Shown: piece by piece, positions 61,254-64,000 of the stretch
Layout: each line of letters begins with the position of its first letter
Numbering within the stretch: position 1 is the stretch's first letter
Assembly: GCA_965217605.1 (NCBI GenBank)
Contig: CBDCJB010000014.1
Coordinates: 124,001 to 188,000, forward strand
Direction of reading: 5' to 3'
Length of the DNA stretch: 64,000 bases
From: JAYYZW01 sp965217605
GTDB taxonomy: Bacteria > Pseudomonadota > Gammaproteobacteria > Ga0077536
Made by a program: the position numbers and the translations under genes
The notes under the pieces: generated by a model
Told to the model about the DNA's origin: nothing
Seen by the model: the letters and a program-made list of their open reading frames with translations, nothing else
Database searches by the model: none

Positions 61254-62867
61254 CCCGGATATTTCATAAAAAAAGAGGGCAAGCCCTTTCTAATCCGTTA
61301 TAATTCAGTTAGTTAGGCTGAAAACGGAAAGGACTCGCCCGTGACAGAATGTACCCAGACTGCGCTGCAATTTCCAGGCTTTTCTCGCCGCAAGATCGAC
61401 GTCTCATTCAACGGCGGTGACATCACTTCCAACGGTGGGGTGCAGTTGCTGCGCTTGGCCGATGAACGGACCGGGTTGATCAAGGCCGCGGCACGGGCCA
61501 TTGGGGATTCTCGCCGGACAAAGAGCTGCACCCACGATCTGGAGTCGCTGGTCCGACAGCGGGTCTATGGCATTTCCCTGGGCTATGAGGACCTCAACGA
61601 CCACGAGGCATTGCGCGCGGACTTGGCTCTGCAGACGGCGCTTTCCCGGGATGAGTCGCTGGCGAGCCCGTCGACGTTGTGCCGACTGGAGAACCGCGCG
61701 AACCGCAACACCGCGGTGGCCCTGCACAAGGTACTCATTGATAACTTTATCGCCTCTTACAAACAAGCGCCCCGACGACTGATACTCGATGTGGATGCCA
61801 CCGACGATCGGGTGCATGGTGATCAAGAGGGCCGCTTCTTCCACGGCTACTACGACCACTACTGCTTTCTGCCCTTGTACGTGTTCTGTGGCGATCAACT
61901 GTGGGTCAGTTATCTGCGTTCGAGCAAGATCGACGGCGCAAAACACAGTTGGGCGATCTTGGCGCTGTTGATCAAACGGTTGCGCCAGGCGTGGCCGAAG
62001 GTCGAGATTCCTGGTGCGCGCCGATTCCGGCTTTTGCCGCTGGCGGATGCTGCGCTGGTTCGATCGCCACGGCGTGGATTACGTCATTGGTATCGCGAAA
62101 AACCCGCGTTTGCACGATCAATCGTTAGCGTTGCGCACGTTGGCTCAGTGGCGGTATTGGATGATGGGTGAGAAGCAGCGCCTGTTCAGCGAGGTCCGTT
62201 ACGCCGCACAGACTTGGGATACCCCGCGACGGGTGATCGTCAAGGCCGAGCACAGCGCCCGCGGCAGCAATCCCCGCTTCGTGGTGACCAACCTCACCGG
62301 CAATGCCCAACGCATCTACGACCGCATCTACTGCGCCCGCGGCGAGATGGAGAACCGCATCAAGGAGCAGCAGTTGGGCCTGTTTGCCGATCGCACCAGT
62401 TGCCACACCTGGTGGGCCAATCAGTTCCGGCTGTTGCTCTCAAGCTTGGCTTACACGCTGTTGGAGACGATCCGCCGGGTGGCACTACACGGAACGGCAC
62501 TGGCTCGCGCGCAATGCGGCACGCTGCGCCTGAAACTATTACGCATCGGCGCCATCGTCTTGCGCAATACCAGGCGCATCCGACTGTTGCTCTCCAGTGC
62601 TTACCCCAATCGAGAACTGTTCTGCCTGGTGGCCGCTCGCCTCAAACCGGGATAGTCGTCCCAACGCCAGTCGCCTCGTGTTCGATTCCTTGTGAGTCGG
62701 GGTGTCGCTCGCCTCCGAAACGACGCGTGCATCGCAATCGGCGATAAATCCACCGGTGGCGCGCCGAAACGTCGCGCTCAAGCGCCGCTTCGTGCCACCA
62801 CCAACGAATTCCGACCCATGATCGACCAACTCCACGCCCAATCTCACTGGCTCATGCAATATCCGGG
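61254..62867. mobile_element. IS1380-family element, copy 3 inside IS21-A
   Basis: Starts CCCGGATATTTCAT and ends AATATCCGGG, flanked by CTAG at 61250-61253 and 62868-62871. 1614 bp. The uninterrupted target is present at 51961-52023 as one CTAG (51977-51980), so the second CTAG is a true 4-bp duplication. Confidence 0.95.
61341..62655 (+). pseudogene. IS1380 transposase copy 3, frameshifted
   Basis: Nearly identical to the intact gene at 45988-47301, with one extra T near 62009 (GAGATTCCTGG in place of GAGATCCTGG). The frame from 61341 ends at 62171 with foreign sequence after WPKVEI; the correct frame resumes (RADSGFCRW) and runs to 62655. The break separates the first catalytic Asp from the rest. 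Confidence 0.9.
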
Positions 62868-63022
62868 CTAGTCCACTTAACGTTATGCGGTACGCAGTGT
62901 TGGGGGGTTGTCCCGGTAGTCTATAGGGGACCCGCGCTGCTTCGTGTAGCGCTTGCGTTACGCGGAGCGAAGCAGCGTGGGAGGTTCCTGTGGACCCACC
63001 GGGTCAACCTTGAGTTCGGTGG

Positions 63023-63794
63023 TCAAGCAGGCGTATTTGGGGATTTCCGCCGTTTTTGGCTTTGGTTGAGACGATAGCTCTCGCCGTTCATTTCCAGGAT
63101 ATGGACAGGGTGGGTCAGGGCGGTCCAGCACAGCCCCGGTCAGACGTTCCGAGCCGAATATCTCCGTCCACTCATCGAACGGCAAGTTGGAGGTCACCAT
63201 GATCGAGCCCCGCTCGTAGCGCTGGCTGAAGACTTCGAACAGCAGCTCGGCGCCGGTCTTCGAGAGCGGCACGAAGCCGAGTTCGTCGATGATCAGAAGG
63301 TGATACTTTGCCAGTTGCTTCTGCAGGCGCAACAGGCGTTTTTCATCCCTGGCCTCCATCCGTTCATGAACCAGGGCGGCGGCCGTGATGAAGCCGACGG
63401 AGAGCCCCTTTTGGCAGGCCGCCAGACCGAGACCGAGGGCGATATGGGTCTTGCCGGTTCCGCTGTTGCCGAGCGCGATGATATTCTCACGACGCGCTAC
63501 GTATTCGCATCGCGCCAACTCCAGAACCAGCATCTTGTTGAGCGAGGCGATGGCCTTGAAGTCGAAGCTGTCGAGGCTTTTGACGGCGGGGAACCTGGCC
63601 TGTCTGATCCGCCGCTCGACCCTGCGGCGCTCACGGTCGATCAGTTCCAACTCGGTCAGACGGACAAGATACCGCACATGGTCGGCGCCCTCGGTGGCGC
63701 ATGGGCGGGCCAGCTTGTCGTATTCGCGCAGGAACGTCGGCAGTTTCAGGGTCTTGAGGTGATGGGCCAGCAACACTTGCGGCGTATCGGTCAT
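63023..63794 (-). pseudogene. istB: istB of the second IS21-A copy, frameshifted near the C-terminus
   Basis: Start at 63794 overlaps istA as in copy 1. Walker motifs are intact (GNSGTGKTH; LLIIDELGF). Near 63118 an extra base in a C-run (GCCCTGAC in place of GCCTGAC, minus strand) changes the last 40 or so residues; the shifted frame stays open to 62958. Other differences from copy 1 are few (for example Asp-His for Asp-Pro near residue 36). Confidence 0.88.
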
Positions 63795-64000
63795 GACGCG
63801 CCTCCACCCAACAAGCTCATATAACTGGCGGCGGCCGTGGTCGCCACGTTGGCCCGAGGCAGGTAGGGATAGATATCCAGGTCGAGTTTGGGCGGGCGTC
63901 GCTCGATACGGCACAGCACCAGGTGTTTGACGGCGTCGTAGCCGATCGCGCCCAGGCGCAGGGCGTCCTTCACCGCGCCGTGAAGCACCTCGAGATCGAA
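63791..64000 (-). CDS. istA: istA of the second IS21-A copy, C-terminal part (cut by window edge)
   Basis: The last 70 or so residues of IstA (HGAVKDALRLGAIGYDAVKH ... AASYMSLLGGGAS), identical in protein sequence to the end of 49542-51056. The remainder lies beyond the window. Confidence 0.9.
   Translation of the reverse strand, partial: FDLEVLHGAVKDALRLGAIGYDAVKHLVLCRIERRPPKLDLDIYPYLPRANVATTAAASYMSLLGGGAS

Larger units (their letters stand above)
61207..64000. mobile_element. IS21-family element A, second copy (minus orientation, interrupted, runs off the window)
   Basis: The right end TGTCAACGGCGG starts at 61207. It matches element A (49443-52023) in reverse, but is interrupted at CTAG (61250-61253) by IS1380 copy 3; element A sequence resumes at 62868. 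Contains istB with a frameshift and the 3' end of istA, cut by the window edge. Confidence 0.88.

Overview
The window is high-GC proteobacterial DNA, most likely from a gammaproteobacterium. The support is a LexA-controlled imuA-imuB pair, DgkA, a bacterial GlnRS, a PilZ/DUF1631 signalling protein and REP-like palindromes of a type common in that class. A finer placement is not possible from sequence alone. Gene order is mostly compact up to about 45.8 kb. From 45.9 kb to the end the DNA is dominated by insertion sequences and broken genes.

Layout. 0-6.8 kb (minus): a seven-gene operon with a fatty acyl-AMP ligase, a Rossmann reductase, an acyl carrier protein, a serine-palmitoyltransferase-like alpha-oxoamine synthase, a DUF427 protein and two amidases; four of these match the core of bacterial ceramide synthesis. 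6.97-7.41 kb: a 446-bp transposon-like unit with perfect 24-bp inverted ends and an 8-bp direct repeat, holding only a membrane-protein gene. 7.6-10.5 kb: lexA-imuA-imuB. 10.6-22.4 kb: dgkA, a kinase with a cyclic-nucleotide domain, a frame-split PilZ-DUF1631-GGDEF-EAL protein, an IS4-type element, glnS and an adenylate cyclase with GAF and PAS sensors. 22.7-27 kb: a small zinc-ribbon protein, tRNA-Arg(CCT), a class III aminotransferase and a dimethylglycine/sarcosine dehydrogenase-like enzyme.

27.2-32.6 kb (plus): a NadC-like phosphoribosyltransferase is translationally linked to a three-piece cobalt-type nitrile hydratase. An OMP-decarboxylase-like protein, a PncC/CinA-type amidase and a NAMPT/NadV-type enzyme follow. 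I regard this as the most interesting locus: it puts a nitrile-hydrating enzyme in the middle of pyridine-nucleotide chemistry, and the NadC-like protein lacks a quinolinate-binding arginine. 32.7-39 kb (minus): DUF1329, RND/MMPL, DUF1302 and a lipoprotein form an envelope export module. 39.3-44.5 kb: a HAD phosphatase, a PfkB kinase, a broken LacI regulator, a GATase-like protein, a PNPOx-like protein, a cupin and prs.

44.6-64 kb: a frameshifted second DUF1329 gene leads into three IS1380 copies (one intact, one 5' truncated, one frameshifted), two IS1595-type transposase genes (one truncated), and four IS21-type units (two of them copies of one element in opposite orientation). One complete TonB-dependent receptor and one receptor remnant lie among them. 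The window contains both an empty and a filled site for IS1380, which proves that it duplicates CTAG. Several genes differ from an intact form by a single base, so some of the decay could be assembly error.
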